Below, piece by piece: positions 25,170-33,788 of a stretch of DNA of 64,000 nucleotides (the first letter of the stretch is position 1; the number at the start of each line of letters is the position of its first letter). The stretch is from CAUZWH01 sp965247665 (GTDB taxonomy: Bacteria > Pseudomonadota > Alphaproteobacteria > SHVV01). A program made the translations under genes and the position numbers. Below the pieces are notes generated by a model. It ran no database searches. It had not been told where the DNA came from and was given only the letters and a program-made list of their open reading frames with translations. The stretch spans positions 1,071,843 to 1,135,842 of the forward strand of contig CBDFHH010000004.1 in assembly GCA_965247665.1 (NCBI GenBank), given 5' to 3'.

Positions 25170-26465
25170 ATGCTCGACCTGCTCATTCGCAACGCCAACC
25201 TGGCCGACGGGAGTCGGGGAGTCGATATCGCAATCCGGGACGGCCGCATCGTCGAGGTGATGCCGCGTATCGAGGCCGACGCCCGCGAGACCCTGACGCT
25301 GGACAACTGGCTGGTGACCCCGCCGTTTGTCGATCCACATTTCCACCTGGATTCGACCTTGAGCGCGGGGCGCCCGCGCATCAACCGGAGCGGCACTCTG
25401 CTCGAGGGAATCGAGATCTGGAGCGAGCTCGCGCCGACGCTCACGCCGGACGACGTCAAGGCCCGCGCCCGGGAGCTGTGCCATTGGTCGATCGCCCGCG
25501 GCTGCCTGGCGATCCGCAGCCATGTCGACGTTACCGACGATTCGCTGCTGGCGGTCGACGCCCTGCTCGATTTGCGCCAGGAGCTGGCGCCCTGGATCGA
25601 CCTGCAGCTCGTTGCGTTCCCGCAGAACGGCTTCTATCGCCACGCCACGTCGCGCGACAATCTGATCCGCGCCCTCGACAAGGGGGTGGACGTGGTCGGC
25701 GGCATTCCGCACTTCGAGCGTACCATGGCCGACGGCGCCGCTTCGGTCACGGCGCTGTGCGAGGTTGCGGCCCAACGCGGCCTGCTGGTCGACATGCACT
25801 GTGACGAGACCGATGATCCCAACTCCCGCCACGTCGAGACCCTCGCCTGCGAGACCCAACGGCTCGGCCTGGAGGGCCGGGTCGCCGGATCACATCTGAC
25901 CTCGATGCACTCGATGAACAACTACTATGTGAGCAAGCTGCTGCCCTTGATGCAGGAGGCCGGTCTGACGGCGATCGCCAATCCGTTGATCAACATCGTC
26001 ATCCAGGGCCGCCACGACACCTATCCCAAACGCCGTGGCATGACCCGCGTCAAGGAGATGGTGGCGCAGGGGATTCCGGTCGCGCTCGGGCACGATTGCG
26101 TCATGGACCCCTGGTACGGACTCGGCAGCCACGACATGCTCGAAGTCGCGCAGATGGCGGTCCATGTCGGCCTGATGACCGGAGTCGACGAGATGCGGGC
26201 GATGTTCGACGGCGTGACCACGACCGCCGCCGGCGCGCTGCTGCTCGAGGGCTACGGTCTCGAGCCCGGGTGCCATGCCGACCTGGTGGTGCTGCAGGCC
26301 CGCGACCCGGTCGAGGCGATCCGACTGCGCGCAACCAGTCTCTACGTGCTGCGCCGCGGCGAGGTGATCGCCAAAACGGCGCCGCGGGAAGCGACCCTGA
26401 CGCTCGGCTCGACCGGCGCTACCGTTGATTTCCTTGCCAGCGAACTTGGAAATTCCGTTGCTTGA
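25170..26465 (+). CDS. codA: Cytosine deaminase-like amidohydrolase
   Basis: A 431-residue amidohydrolase-superfamily protein. Metal-site residues are visible in DPHFHLD (His57 and His59), SHVDVTD near 114, HCDETDDPNSRH near 210, SHLTSMHSM near 241 and GHDCVMDPWYG near 308, the pattern of CodA-type cytosine deaminases. It would deaminate cytosine (or a related cyclic nitrogen compound) to uracil. I start at ATG 25170 because the frame upstream is permease scrap. Its neighbourhood with a BMP nucleoside importer supports a pyrimidine salvage or catabolic role. Confidence 0.82.
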   Translation: MLDLLIRNANLADGSRGVDIAIRDGRIVEVMPRIEADARETLTLDNWLVTPPFVDPHFHLDSTLSAGRPRINRSGTLLEGIEIWSELAPTLTPDDVKARARELCHWSIARGCLAIRSHVDVTDDSLLAVDALLDLRQELAPWIDLQLVAFPQNGFYRHATSRDNLIRALDKGVDVVGGIPHFERTMADGAASVTALCEVAAQRGLLVDMHCDETDDPNSRHVETLACETQRLGLEGRVAGSHLTSMHSMNNYYVSKLLPLMQEAGLTAIANPLINIVIQGRHDTYPKRRGMTRVKEMVAQGIPVALGHDCVMDPWYGLGSHDMLEVAQMAVHVGLMTGVDEMRAMFDGVTTTAAGALLLEGYGLEPGCHADLVVLQARDPVEAIRLRATSLYVLRRGEVIAKTAPREATLTLGSTGATVDFLASELGNSVA

Positions 26466-26469
26466 CCAC

Positions 26470-26940
26470 GACCTCGCATAAGCAGGATCGATATCGAGCC
26501 GACGCGGCAACAGCCTCCATATCGCGTTCGCCGCGCTTTGCAGATTTATCATTCCGACGAATACCGACGGGTTCGCGGATGAGTTCGTTGTCGGCGACAT
26601 CGTTGCGCTCGGGGAGGGGATCAACGACCTCGATATCGGAGGTCGGGATCACGCCATGGCTGTCGACCTCGAGGGTTTTGCGGCACGGCTCGCCGCTGGC
26701 GACCTGGTGGATACCCGCGCCGATGAGGTCGCGCAGCATATGCCCGCCGCGGTCGGTGGTGCGGCGAGTCGGCGTCGTGAACCGCGATCGAGCCGATACC
26801 GGTGGAACGCTCCATCAACGTCTGAAATCGGGGCCTAAGCCGACAATCCGAAGCTGAAGGCCCGCTCTACTCCCAGGCCCGGACCTGTCTCTGACTCGGT
26901 CGGATAGGGCGAACGTCGCCAAAGCGGGACCTTGGCCCGA
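26470..26940. other. Gap with possible unassigned remnant
   Basis: On the minus strand short coding-like pieces appear (for example IHQVASGEPCRKTLEVDSHG near 26.68 kb) in shifting frames, but they do not add up to a recognised family. I see no intact gene here. Confidence 0.3.
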
Positions 26941-26945
26941 TAAGG

Positions 26946-27635
26946 ATATGGGTCGGCCACTGCGGCCTCGCAGGTCTCGCTGGCGGACTTCTCGTCGCCT
27001 ACGCGATCTCGCTCCGCCTCAAGGGCATGTACCTGGCAATCGGAACTTTCGCGTTCGGCGAAGCGCTTGCCGTTTTCTGGCTCAATCTCGAATATGTGGG
27101 AGGCGCGCTCGGATTCCTGCGTATCCCGGTCATCACCGATTTGTGGCTCGTCTACAGCATCATCGCCGTTCTTACCTTCCTGTTGTGGCGTTTCGAACGC
27201 TCCAACATGGTGTTGGCGTTCCGCTCGGTGTTCGACGACGAGGTCACGGCAGCTTCGCTTGGCGTCAACGTCGCCCGCGTAAAGATACTGGCCTGGGCCT
27301 TCGGCGGCCTGATCACCGGCGTCGGCGGCGCTCTCTTCGCGCATCGGCTGAGCGTCATTCGTCCCGACAACTTCGCGTTCATGTTTTCCATCCTCATTCT
27401 GCTTGCGCCCTGTATCGGCGGATTCCGCACGTTCTGGGGCACCTATGTGGGCGCCGCGGTAATCGTATGGGGGCCATAGCTCCTCAACGTTACGGACCCT
27501 CTGAACAAACGCATCTTCATCGGTTTGCTCTACGTCCTGCTTATGGCGTGGCGATCGGAAGGCGTGATTGGCCGACAGGGACTACGTTGGTCCGAGCTCC
27601 TACCTTGGCGCAGAGCCTCCGACACCGCGCGTTAG
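26946..27635 (+). pseudogene. LivM-type branched-chain amino acid permease, 5'-truncated with in-frame TAG
   Basis: One continuous frame reads GHCGLAGLAGG, LRLKGMYLAIGTFAFGEAL, VTAASLGVNVARVKILAW, GGALFAHRLSVIRPDNF and FRTFWGTYVGAAVIVWGP, then TAG at 27477-27479, then continues in frame as LLNVTDPLNKRIFIGLLYV to a normal stop. This is the C-terminal two thirds of a LivM permease. The TAG probably replaced GAG, since VWGPELL is the usual block. With the 5' part missing as well, the gene is dead. Confidence 0.8.
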
Positions 27636-27840
27636 GCATGGGGTAAGGCGCTCACACGCCGGTACCCGGTCTTGAGCCGGTTGCGCTTCGCGATCTCCTC
27701 AACCGACCACGGAAGTTGCGCTACGAAAATCGGATTAGGCGTCTAACGCGGGTTGACGGGCGAATCGGAACGGGAATAGCGACACAATGTCGCCTAATCC
27801 TGGGCTTGTGATCCAGTCTTGAGCGAGGGTCGCGGCGGAG

Positions 27841-27878
27841 TTCTACCCGGTTCTCCTAGTTCTACCCGGTTCTCCTAA
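27841..27878. repeat. Two tandem 19-bp repeats
   Basis: ttctacccggttctcctag is followed directly by the same sequence ending in a. It lies just before the IS630 transposase remnant. The rest of 27636-27906 contains nothing I can support. Confidence 0.75.
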
Positions 27879-27906
27879 GAGTTGCAGGGGTAGTTGAGGT
27901 TGTTCG

Positions 27907-28290
27907 TGACATCTGGACGTCCACATCGTCATGGACAATTACGCTACCCACAAGACCGCGGCGGTCGAGGCCTGGCTGGCGCGGCGGCCGCACTGGTATG
28001 TCCACTTCACGCCGACTTCCGCCTCTTGGATCAATGCCTCTTGGATCAATGCCTCTTGGGTCAATCAGGTCGAACGCTGGTTCGCCGAACTGACGTGCAA
28101 ACAGCTGCAGCGCGGTGTGCACACTTCGACCCGCCAACTTGAAGCCGACATCCGCGCCTTCATCGAACAACACAACGAAGACCCGAAGGCCTTCAAGTGG
28201 ACCAAATCCGCCGCCGACATCCCGGCCGCCGTCAAACGCTTCTGTCTCCGGGTCAATCAAAACTTATGCCACGAACCCTTGGATTCAGGT
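27907..28290 (+). pseudogene. IS630-family transposase remnant, C-terminal third
   Basis: After a stop the frame reads HLDVHIVMDNYATHK (second catalytic Asp of the DDE triad), WYVHFTPTSASWIN, QVERWFAELT (catalytic Glu), LEADIRAFIEQHNEDPKAFKWTK and AAVKRFCLRVNQ. The first Asp and the N-terminal DNA-binding domain are gone. A 15-bp segment is triplicated in frame right before the catalytic Glu (28021-28065). The real end is probably near DSGD at about 28290; the open frame then runs on meaninglessly. Confidence 0.8.
28021..28065 (+). repeat. In-frame 15-bp triplication inside transposase remnant
   Basis: gcctcttggatcaat occurs twice exactly and a third time with one change (gtcaat), encoding (A-S-W-I/V-N) three times. 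Intact relatives have this block once. Confidence 0.85.
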
Positions 28291-28524
28291 GACTGTCGCA
28301 GTTCCCGATTCCTGTTCGCGACTTCCAGCGAGGCTGCGGGCGGGCTGATCCCGGAACGTGGTTGCTCGTTTCATCAATGGTGTCTCCAATATTTTATGTT
28401 GAAAGGGAGCGTGGTGGAGTCCCGTAAACGGAGAGAACCGGAATCTCCGTTGCTTTGTGATTCACCCGCATATCTCAACAGGATCTGGCGTTATTCTGAT
28501 TCGCTGTTTACACTCAAAGTATTA

Positions 28525-28960
28525 TCAATGGGCCAAGCGGCGTTTTTGGATGGTCGGCTCTTTGATCTTTCTCCTTCTCCCGACGATGGTGTGGTCCAGG
28601 CCGACGTAGACGTCGGCGGGGTGAGGTTGGCGAGGCTTTCGTGGTAGCGGCGGTGGTTGTCGTACTCGACGAAGGCAGCGACGCTGACCTCCAGGTCGCC
28701 CGGCAGATCGTAATTCTCCGGCAGGACACGGTTCTTCAGGGTCTGACGCCAGCGCTCGATCTTGCCCTGGGTCTGAGGATGGTTCGGTGCGCCGCGGACG
28801 TGATCCATACCCTGATCCTCAAGCCAGTTCGCAAGATCGTTGGCGATGTAGGACGAGCCGTTGTCGCTCGGTAACCGGGGTTTGTGAAGGACCTCTGCGC
28901 TGTCGCACCCTGACGCTTCGAGGGCCAGCTTGAGCGTAGCGGACATCCTTCTGCTTGTAC
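28525..28960 (-). pseudogene. IS3/IS481-type integrase-core transposase remnant
   Basis: The minus strand encodes LALEASGCDSAEVLHKPRLP, SDNGSSYIANDLANWLEDQG, HVRGAPNHPQTQGKIERW and YDNHRRYHESLANLTP, the C-terminal rve integrase core including the D-N-G and the Glu of K-I-E-R-W. One base is lost near 28.61 kb; in the other frame it ends ADVYVGLDHTIVGRRR to RRLAH and a stop at 28525. Upstream pieces (to about 29.1 kb) appear in shifted frames. Between this and the IS630 remnant (28290-28525) nothing else is seen. Confidence 0.75.
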
Positions 28961-29128
28961 CGTGCAATGCCGGGCTCCCGGTGGCGGGCTTCGACGGCAG
29001 CAGCAACCAGCGTCTTGCGGTGAACGCCGCAGCCTTCACCACGCGCCCGGCCTCCAACCCAAACTCCTTCGCGATCGAGCTTTCCGGCATTCCCTCCGGA
29101 TGGAGAGGGGCACGCAGTCGTTGTGCCG

Positions 29129-29932
29129 CTATTGGGAAGCGCGGGCGAGGGGCCAGACGGCGAAACTCGCGAGAAAGAGGAGCACCGCCGCCGCCACGAT
29201 CGAAGGGCCGGAAGGCAGATTGAACCATAGCGATCCGAAGAGGCCGAGCAAGCCGGATGCGACTCCGATCACTGACGCGATAATCGCCATCTGCTCGGGA
29301 GTGCGCGACAGCGCACGCGCTGCCGCCGCAGGGATGATCGCGAGCGCAACGATAAGCAGCACTCCCACGACCTTCATTCCCACTGCCACGATCGCAGCCA
29401 TCAGCACGACGTACAGCATCTGGAGACGCGGAACCGGGATCCCTTCCGCCTGCGCGAGATCCGCGTGCAGAGTGGCGGCAACGAGCGAGCGCCAGACTGC
29501 GACGAGCACGACGAGGCAGACCGCTCCTCCCCCCCAGATTATGGCGAGGTCCCGGGTGGTCACCGCCAGCACGTCGCCGAACAGATAGCCGATCAAATCG
29601 TGGCGGTAGCCGCTCGCCGACACGGCCAGCACGACAAGGGCGAGGGCCAGTGTCGAGTGGGACAGGACCCCGAGCAGGGTATCGGTCGCGAGGCGGACGC
29701 CTCGACCGAGCACGACGACGAGGAGCGCGACGGCGACGGCGACCCCGAATACCCCTAACCCGAGGTCGATTCCCAACACCGCGCCGAGCGCCACTCCGAG
29801 CAAAGAGGAGTGGGCCATCGTATCGCCAAAGTAAGCCATGCGGCGCCACAGCAAGATGCAGCCGACCGGCGCCGCGACGCACGCCACCCCCGTGGCGGCG
29901 AGGAGCGCGCGCACGAAGAAGTCATCCAGCAT
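29129..29932 (-). CDS. znuB: Zinc ABC transporter permease ZnuB
   Basis: ATG at 29932 gives 267 residues of the ABC-3 metal permease family, with about eight membrane segments and the blocks RRMAYFGDTMAHSSLLGVALG (residues 30-50, given in part), GDVLAVTTRDL and MKVVGVLLIVALAIIPAAAA. It overlaps znuC by 11 bases. Imports zinc across the inner membrane with ZnuC and ZnuA. Last gene of a minus-strand operon zur-znuC-znuB. Confidence 0.9.
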   Translation of the reverse strand: MLDDFFVRALLAATGVACVAAPVGCILLWRRMAYFGDTMAHSSLLGVALGAVLGIDLGLGVFGVAVAVALLVVVLGRGVRLATDTLLGVLSHSTLALALVVLAVSASGYRHDLIGYLFGDVLAVTTRDLAIIWGGGAVCLVVLVAVWRSLVAATLHADLAQAEGIPVPRLQMLYVVLMAAIVAVGMKVVGVLLIVALAIIPAAAARALSRTPEQMAIIASVIGVASGLLGLFGSLWFNLPSGPSIVAAAVLLFLASFAVWPLARASQ

Positions 29933-30695
29933 CGCCCACTTCCATTCCTTCGGCGCCGCCGTTCGCCACTTCTCCGGCGAGGTTGTGCACGTGATCGTGG
30001 GTGTGGCGGTACGCAGCCATCGCCGCGCTAGGACCGAACAGGCGGCGGAACTCGTCGTGTGCGACGACCTCCAGGGGTGCACCGCTGCAACACACGTGGC
30101 GGTTGAGGCAGACGACCCGATCGGTAGCAGCCATCACGATATGCAGATCGTGGCTCACCATGAGCACGCCGCAACCCCGTCGATCCACGATCCCGCCGAT
30201 CAGCTTGTACAGCTCGGCCTCCCCGGAGTAATCCACTCCCTGCACGGGCTCGTCCAGCACCAGCAGGTTTGGCATGCGCATGAGCGCTCGGGCGAGGAGG
30301 ACCCGTTGGAGTTCGCCACCCGACAGGTCCGAGACCCGCGCTGTAAGGAGGTGCCCGACCGCAGTCTCCTCAAGTGCCTCTGCAACCGCCTCGGCCGGGT
30401 GCCGGCCGGTCAGGGTCATTAGCCGTCCAACGGTGAGCGGCAGCGTAGGATCGAAATGGATGCGCTGCGGCACGTAGCCGACACTCCCCGCATGGTCGCA
30501 GTGCACGGTGCCGGCATCGGGTATGAGGAGCCCGAGGAGCAATCGGGCCAGGGTGGTTTTTCCCGCTCCGTTCGGCCCGATGAGGGTTACAACCTCGCCG
30601 CTGGCGACGGTGATATCGATGTCGTGGAGAATCCATCGTCCCCCCCGGCACAGTCCGACGCCTCGAGCCTCGACCAGTGTTTTCCCGTGCAGCAT
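29922..30695 (-). CDS. znuC: Zinc ABC transporter ATPase ZnuC
   Basis: A 257-residue ABC ATPase: Walker A GPNGAGKTT (residues 39-47), signature LSGGELQRVLLAR, Walker B LLVLDEPVQGVD and switch MVSHDLH. The C-terminal tail is His-containing (YRHTHDHVHNLAG), typical of ZnuC and likely a zinc-sensing or binding element. It starts four bases after the zur stop. Confidence 0.92.
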   Translation of the reverse strand: MLHGKTLVEARGVGLCRGGRWILHDIDITVASGEVVTLIGPNGAGKTTLARLLLGLLIPDAGTVHCDHAGSVGYVPQRIHFDPTLPLTVGRLMTLTGRHPAEAVAEALEETAVGHLLTARVSDLSGGELQRVLLARALMRMPNLLVLDEPVQGVDYSGEAELYKLIGGIVDRRGCGVLMVSHDLHIVMAATDRVVCLNRHVCCSGAPLEVVAHDEFRRLFGPSAAMAAYRHTHDHVHNLAGEVANGGAEGMEVGDAG

Positions 30696-30699
30696 CGGC

Positions 30700-31194
30700 T
30701 CAGGCTTCGCCCACCTTGGAGCACTCCTGACACCTTCCCGTCACCTCCAGCATGTGAGCGTGAACCTCGAACTCGAAAGCACCAGCGAGAGCATGGACCG
30801 TTCGCCTCAACCCGGCTGCGCTCGGCTCGGCAACTGCGCCACATTGCTCGCACACGAGGAACACCGTGCCGTGCCCCGCACCCGGCCCGCTGCACGCAAT
30901 GTATGCATTACGGCTCGCGATACGGTGGACGAGCCCCAGCGCTTCGAGGAACGAGAGCGCGCGGTAGATCTGAGCGGGTGCCGGCCGCCGGTCCTTCCAG
31001 TCGAATCGTTCCACGATCTCGTAGGCCCCTGTCGGTTGATGTTTGGCGAGCAGAATCTCAAGCACCGCCCGCCGATTCTCGGTGAAGCGCTCCTGCCGGT
31101 CCTGGCAGACCTCCTCGGCTCGGGCGATGCCCTCCGAGATGCAGGCGTTGTGGTCGTGCCGCTGCGCCGGAAATAGTGGCGATTCAACTGGCAT
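30700..31194 (-). CDS. zur: Zinc uptake regulator Zur (Fur family)
   Basis: ATG at 31194 gives a 164-residue Fur-family repressor. The winged helix spans roughly residues 30-95 (ENRRAVLEILL, GAYEIVERF, PAQIYRALSFLEALGLVHR), and two C-x-x-C pairs, CEQCG and CQECS, should bind the structural zinc. With zinc bound it would repress znuA and its own operon through the palindrome in the divergent promoter. Operon with znuC and znuB. Confidence 0.9.
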   Translation of the reverse strand: MPVESPLFPAQRHDHNACISEGIARAEEVCQDRQERFTENRRAVLEILLAKHQPTGAYEIVERFDWKDRRPAPAQIYRALSFLEALGLVHRIASRNAYIACSGPGAGHGTVFLVCEQCGAVAEPSAAGLRRTVHALAGAFEFEVHAHMLEVTGRCQECSKVGEA

Positions 31195-31236
31195 CAAGTC
31201 CCCTGATATTGGAGAAGGCGGTTGGAATTTCGATAT

Positions 31237-31249
31237 TTACATTATAACA
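31237..31249. promoter_or_regulatory. Putative Zur box between divergent zur and znuA
   Basis: The complement of ttacattataac reads gttataatgtaa, one mismatch off the alphaproteobacterial Zur operator GTTATAATATAAC. It lies in an AT-rich island between the two divergent transcription units, exactly where a shared Zur operator is expected. Confidence 0.75.
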
Positions 31250-31321
31250 TAACGAACTTATTACAGGCAAGTAGAAGGGCAGCTTTGGCCCAGCCCTGAA
31301 ATACGGTTGTGGCAGTAAGAA

Positions 31322-32329
31322 ATGCCTCGTCTTCTCAAATCACTGTTGGGACTCGGATTCGCGGTGCTCGCAGCGGGGCCAACCATAGCAGCCGCAGCCG
31401 ATGCGCCGGTTGCCGTAGCGAGCATCAAACCGATCCATTCTCTGCTCGCGGGAGTCATGGAGGGAGTAGGCCAACCGACCCTCCTTGTCGACGGCGGGGC
31501 TTCACCGCATACGTGGTCGCTCCGGCCGCCTGACGCGCAGGTCCTACAGGACGCCGATATCGTGGTCTGGGTCGGCGAGAACCTCGAATCGTTTCTCGTC
31601 AAGCTGCTCTATGCGCTCGCAAGCAATGCCTATGTCCTCAAGCTCTCGCGGGCCGAAGGCATCACCCTGCTGCGAATGCGCGAAGGCGGAGCGTGGGACG
31701 AGCACGACGACGACCACCGGCGTTCCGAGGCTGACGACAAAGAATACAAGGATGTAAAAGAAAACGAGGATGTACATGTGCATCGTGAAGACGGTCACGA
31801 GCATCATGGCGGTGAATTCAACATGCACCTGTGGCTCGATCCGGCGAACGCGATCGTGATCGTCGCCACCATGGCCGACGCATTGTCGCGGCTGGATCCC
31901 GAGAGGGCCGGAACCTATCGGGAGAACGCAACCGCTCTCCAGGCGCGCCTTCGCGGTCTCGACGACGAACTGAAGGAAACGCTCGCCCCTGTCTCGGACC
32001 GGGGATTCATCGTGTTCCACGACGCGTGGCAATATTTGGACACCCGTTACGGCCTTCGGGCGGTCGGCTCCGTCACCGTGAGTCCGGATCAGGCTCCTGG
32101 CGCCGGGCGTCTTGCCGAGATCCGAGAGAAAATCACCAAGGCGAAGGTGAGCTGCGTGTTCGCCGAGCCCCAGTTCAAGCCCCGACTGGTTCGAACGCTG
32201 GTGGATGGCACCGCCGTCGCCACCGGCACCTTGGATCCGATCGGGGCAGCGCTCAAGGACGGCCCGGACCTCTACTTCACCCTGATGCGCAAAAACGCCG
32301 ACGCGTTCCGGGCCTGCTTCAACCAATAG
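31322..32329 (+). CDS. znuA: Zinc ABC transporter periplasmic binding protein ZnuA
   Basis: A 335-residue exported protein with a signal peptide (cleavage after about residue 25, AAAADA). Zinc ligands expected for the cluster A-I family are His63 in GASPHTW, a His in FNMHLWLDP near 169 and a His in VFHDAWQY near 236. Between residues about 122 and 160 lies the His/Asp/Glu-rich loop characteristic of ZnuA (for example DEHDDDHRR, VHVHREDGHEHH). Transcribed divergently from zur-znuCB, probably under the Zur box. Confidence 0.93.
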   Translation: MPRLLKSLLGLGFAVLAAGPTIAAAADAPVAVASIKPIHSLLAGVMEGVGQPTLLVDGGASPHTWSLRPPDAQVLQDADIVVWVGENLESFLVKLLYALASNAYVLKLSRAEGITLLRMREGGAWDEHDDDHRRSEADDKEYKDVKENEDVHVHREDGHEHHGGEFNMHLWLDPANAIVIVATMADALSRLDPERAGTYRENATALQARLRGLDDELKETLAPVSDRGFIVFHDAWQYLDTRYGLRAVGSVTVSPDQAPGAGRLAEIREKITKAKVSCVFAEPQFKPRLVRTLVDGTAVATGTLDPIGAALKDGPDLYFTLMRKNADAFRACFNQ

Positions 32330-32383
32330 CCGGCGGTTTCCAGGCACTCCGGTGCAGAGACCCTGGAAGCCAGTTTTTTGCAA

Positions 32384-32521
32384 AGCCTGCCGAAGCGCCG
32401 CGGCCAGGCGCGGGCGAAGGTGGCGCTCGCCCGCCGGCTCGGCGTGATCCTGCACCGCATGTGGATGAATGGCAGCGAGTTCCGCTGGAGCCGGGAAGGC
32501 GACGCCGCGGCCGCCGCCTGA
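32384..32521 (+). pseudogene. 3' scrap of IS110-family transposase
   Basis: The frame KRRGQARAKVALARRLGVIL, HRMWMNGSEFRWSREGDA to a TGA at 32519 is the standard C-terminal tail of IS110/IS902 transposases (usually KVAVARKLAVILHRMW.DGTEFRW). Nothing upstream remains. Apart from this, 32330-32778 holds no gene I can support. Confidence 0.7.
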
Positions 32522-32778
32522 GACCGAGACGCAACAAGAAGGAGGAGAAACCCGAGCTTCCGCCCCGGCGGAAAGATGTCCCCGCAGGGACGAAGGACGA
32601 GGTGAGTTCGTGGTCGGCCCAGCCCCAATCCGTCGATGATGGTGAGAGGGCACAATAAGGATTGGGGGCTGTCCCGGACAATCACCTGAGATATCGCTTA
32701 ACCCATTGCCTCAGTTGGGTTAATTGCGAGCCTGCATCCCAATCATGCAGCGAAGCGGATCGGCGGGAGCCGGTGGGA

Positions 32779-33465
32779 TCAGCTCTGATCGAGCCTGTCC
32801 GCAGCGGGCTGGACGGCCACATTCATAGCGTTCAGGAACGTCCTCCCGATCAAGTCCATTTTCCGCACCAGTTCGATCCGCGGCGTAGCCTGAGCCAGTT
32901 CGCCCGAGGACAGGAGTGGGCCGAGGAGGCCACAGCCTTCCGCGAGGGTGATGATTACAATATCCCTAGGATCCGGAATCACGTTACTCAACAGCACCAT
33001 TCTGATCCGTTGCATCAACTCATGCTCGATCTTGACGTCCACGACCGAGTAGCGCTGCGCTCCAAATATCCACAGGAAGCGGTCATTCTCTAGTTTCAGA
33101 ATGCCGTTACCGATCAGCCGCTCCAAAGCGGCTTCACGAATTTCGTCGGCATGCCGGGTGGCATGATCCACCCAGTAAAGGACGTTATGAGTCTCTTCTG
33201 CTTGTGCAATTTCGGCGAGCATCGGATCGAGTAGAGAATCCCCAACCGGCGTCGAATCGATGAGGAACAACCGCTCGGCATCGGTATCGATGCGATTCTC
33301 GAGTGCAAGATCCATCAACACGGCGGCGCCGAGCGCGTACCGCACCAACCATTCCGCCGCCCGCGAAAGCGCTCCGTCCTCGTCGCGGAGCAGAAGGAGG
33401 ATTTCCTCGGCGAATCTCATCATCCGGCGCTCGGAACCTAGACCAGGGTCAAGAGGGTGTGTCAC
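32779..33465 (-). CDS. GPP34 (GOLPH3/Vps74)-family protein
   Basis: A 228-residue, mostly helical protein. The start MRFAEEILLLLRDEDGAL and ALGAAVLMDLALENRID match the N-terminal helices of the GPP34 domain, also found in bacterial proteins; the central VDHATRHADEIREAALERLIGNGIL and C-terminal RDIVIITLAEGCGLL fit too. In eukaryotes the fold binds phosphatidylinositol 4-phosphate; the bacterial role is unknown. It stands alone, transcribed away from the mobilisation genes. Start could be ATG 33465 or the MMRF Met at about 33423. Confidence 0.75.
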   Translation of the reverse strand: MTHPLDPGLGSERRMMRFAEEILLLLRDEDGALSRAAEWLVRYALGAAVLMDLALENRIDTDAERLFLIDSTPVGDSLLDPMLAEIAQAEETHNVLYWVDHATRHADEIREAALERLIGNGILKLENDRFLWIFGAQRYSVVDVKIEHELMQRIRMVLLSNVIPDPRDIVIITLAEGCGLLGPLLSSGELAQATPRIELVRKMDLIGRTFLNAMNVAVQPAADRLDQS

Positions 33466-33753
33466 ACCAAAACACGCTTTTACAGCGCTCGACCGTTAGA
33501 GTAGGGTCGCAGTATCTCCTTAGAAAGACCTTTATATACAATGCGTTACTGTCCGTGTCAAGAAGACTTCCGGTCGAAGCGAACAACACAAATAGCGTTC
33601 CTGTTTCGTAAAACAGTTGCATTTGGGGAAGTAAGGTAGGGGGAGCGTTGTTTGGAGATAGACGCTATCCGAGTGGCTATTTATAATGATTTCGTGGTCG
33701 ACACATGAACGACGCATGAGATTCACTATATGAGGAATGACCTAGGTTTTATA

Positions 33754-33773
33754 TGCAATGTTCATCCATTGCA
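33754..33773. promoter_or_regulatory. Perfect 7-bp inverted repeat, candidate oriT/operator hairpin
   Basis: tgcaatg-ttcatc-cattgca forms a 7-bp stem with a 6-base loop in the AT-rich leader (about 33.5-33.75 kb) of the mobilisation genes. Relaxase nick sites and relaxosome-protein operators commonly have such a hairpin in just this location. The preceding 33466-33752 contains no gene. Confidence 0.45.
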
Positions 33774-33788
33774 GGAGCTTCCTGTGTT

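Noticed and set aside
27470..27485. TAG stop-codon recoding as a general feature of the organism
   Set aside because: Intact genes such as glxB, glxD, the flavoprotein and the first-gene GlnT end normally in TAG, so reassigned TAG is unlikely.
28491..29882. 463-residue single protein on the minus strand
   Set aside because: The frame fuses integrase-core debris with the antisense of znuB; the two parts are unrelated.
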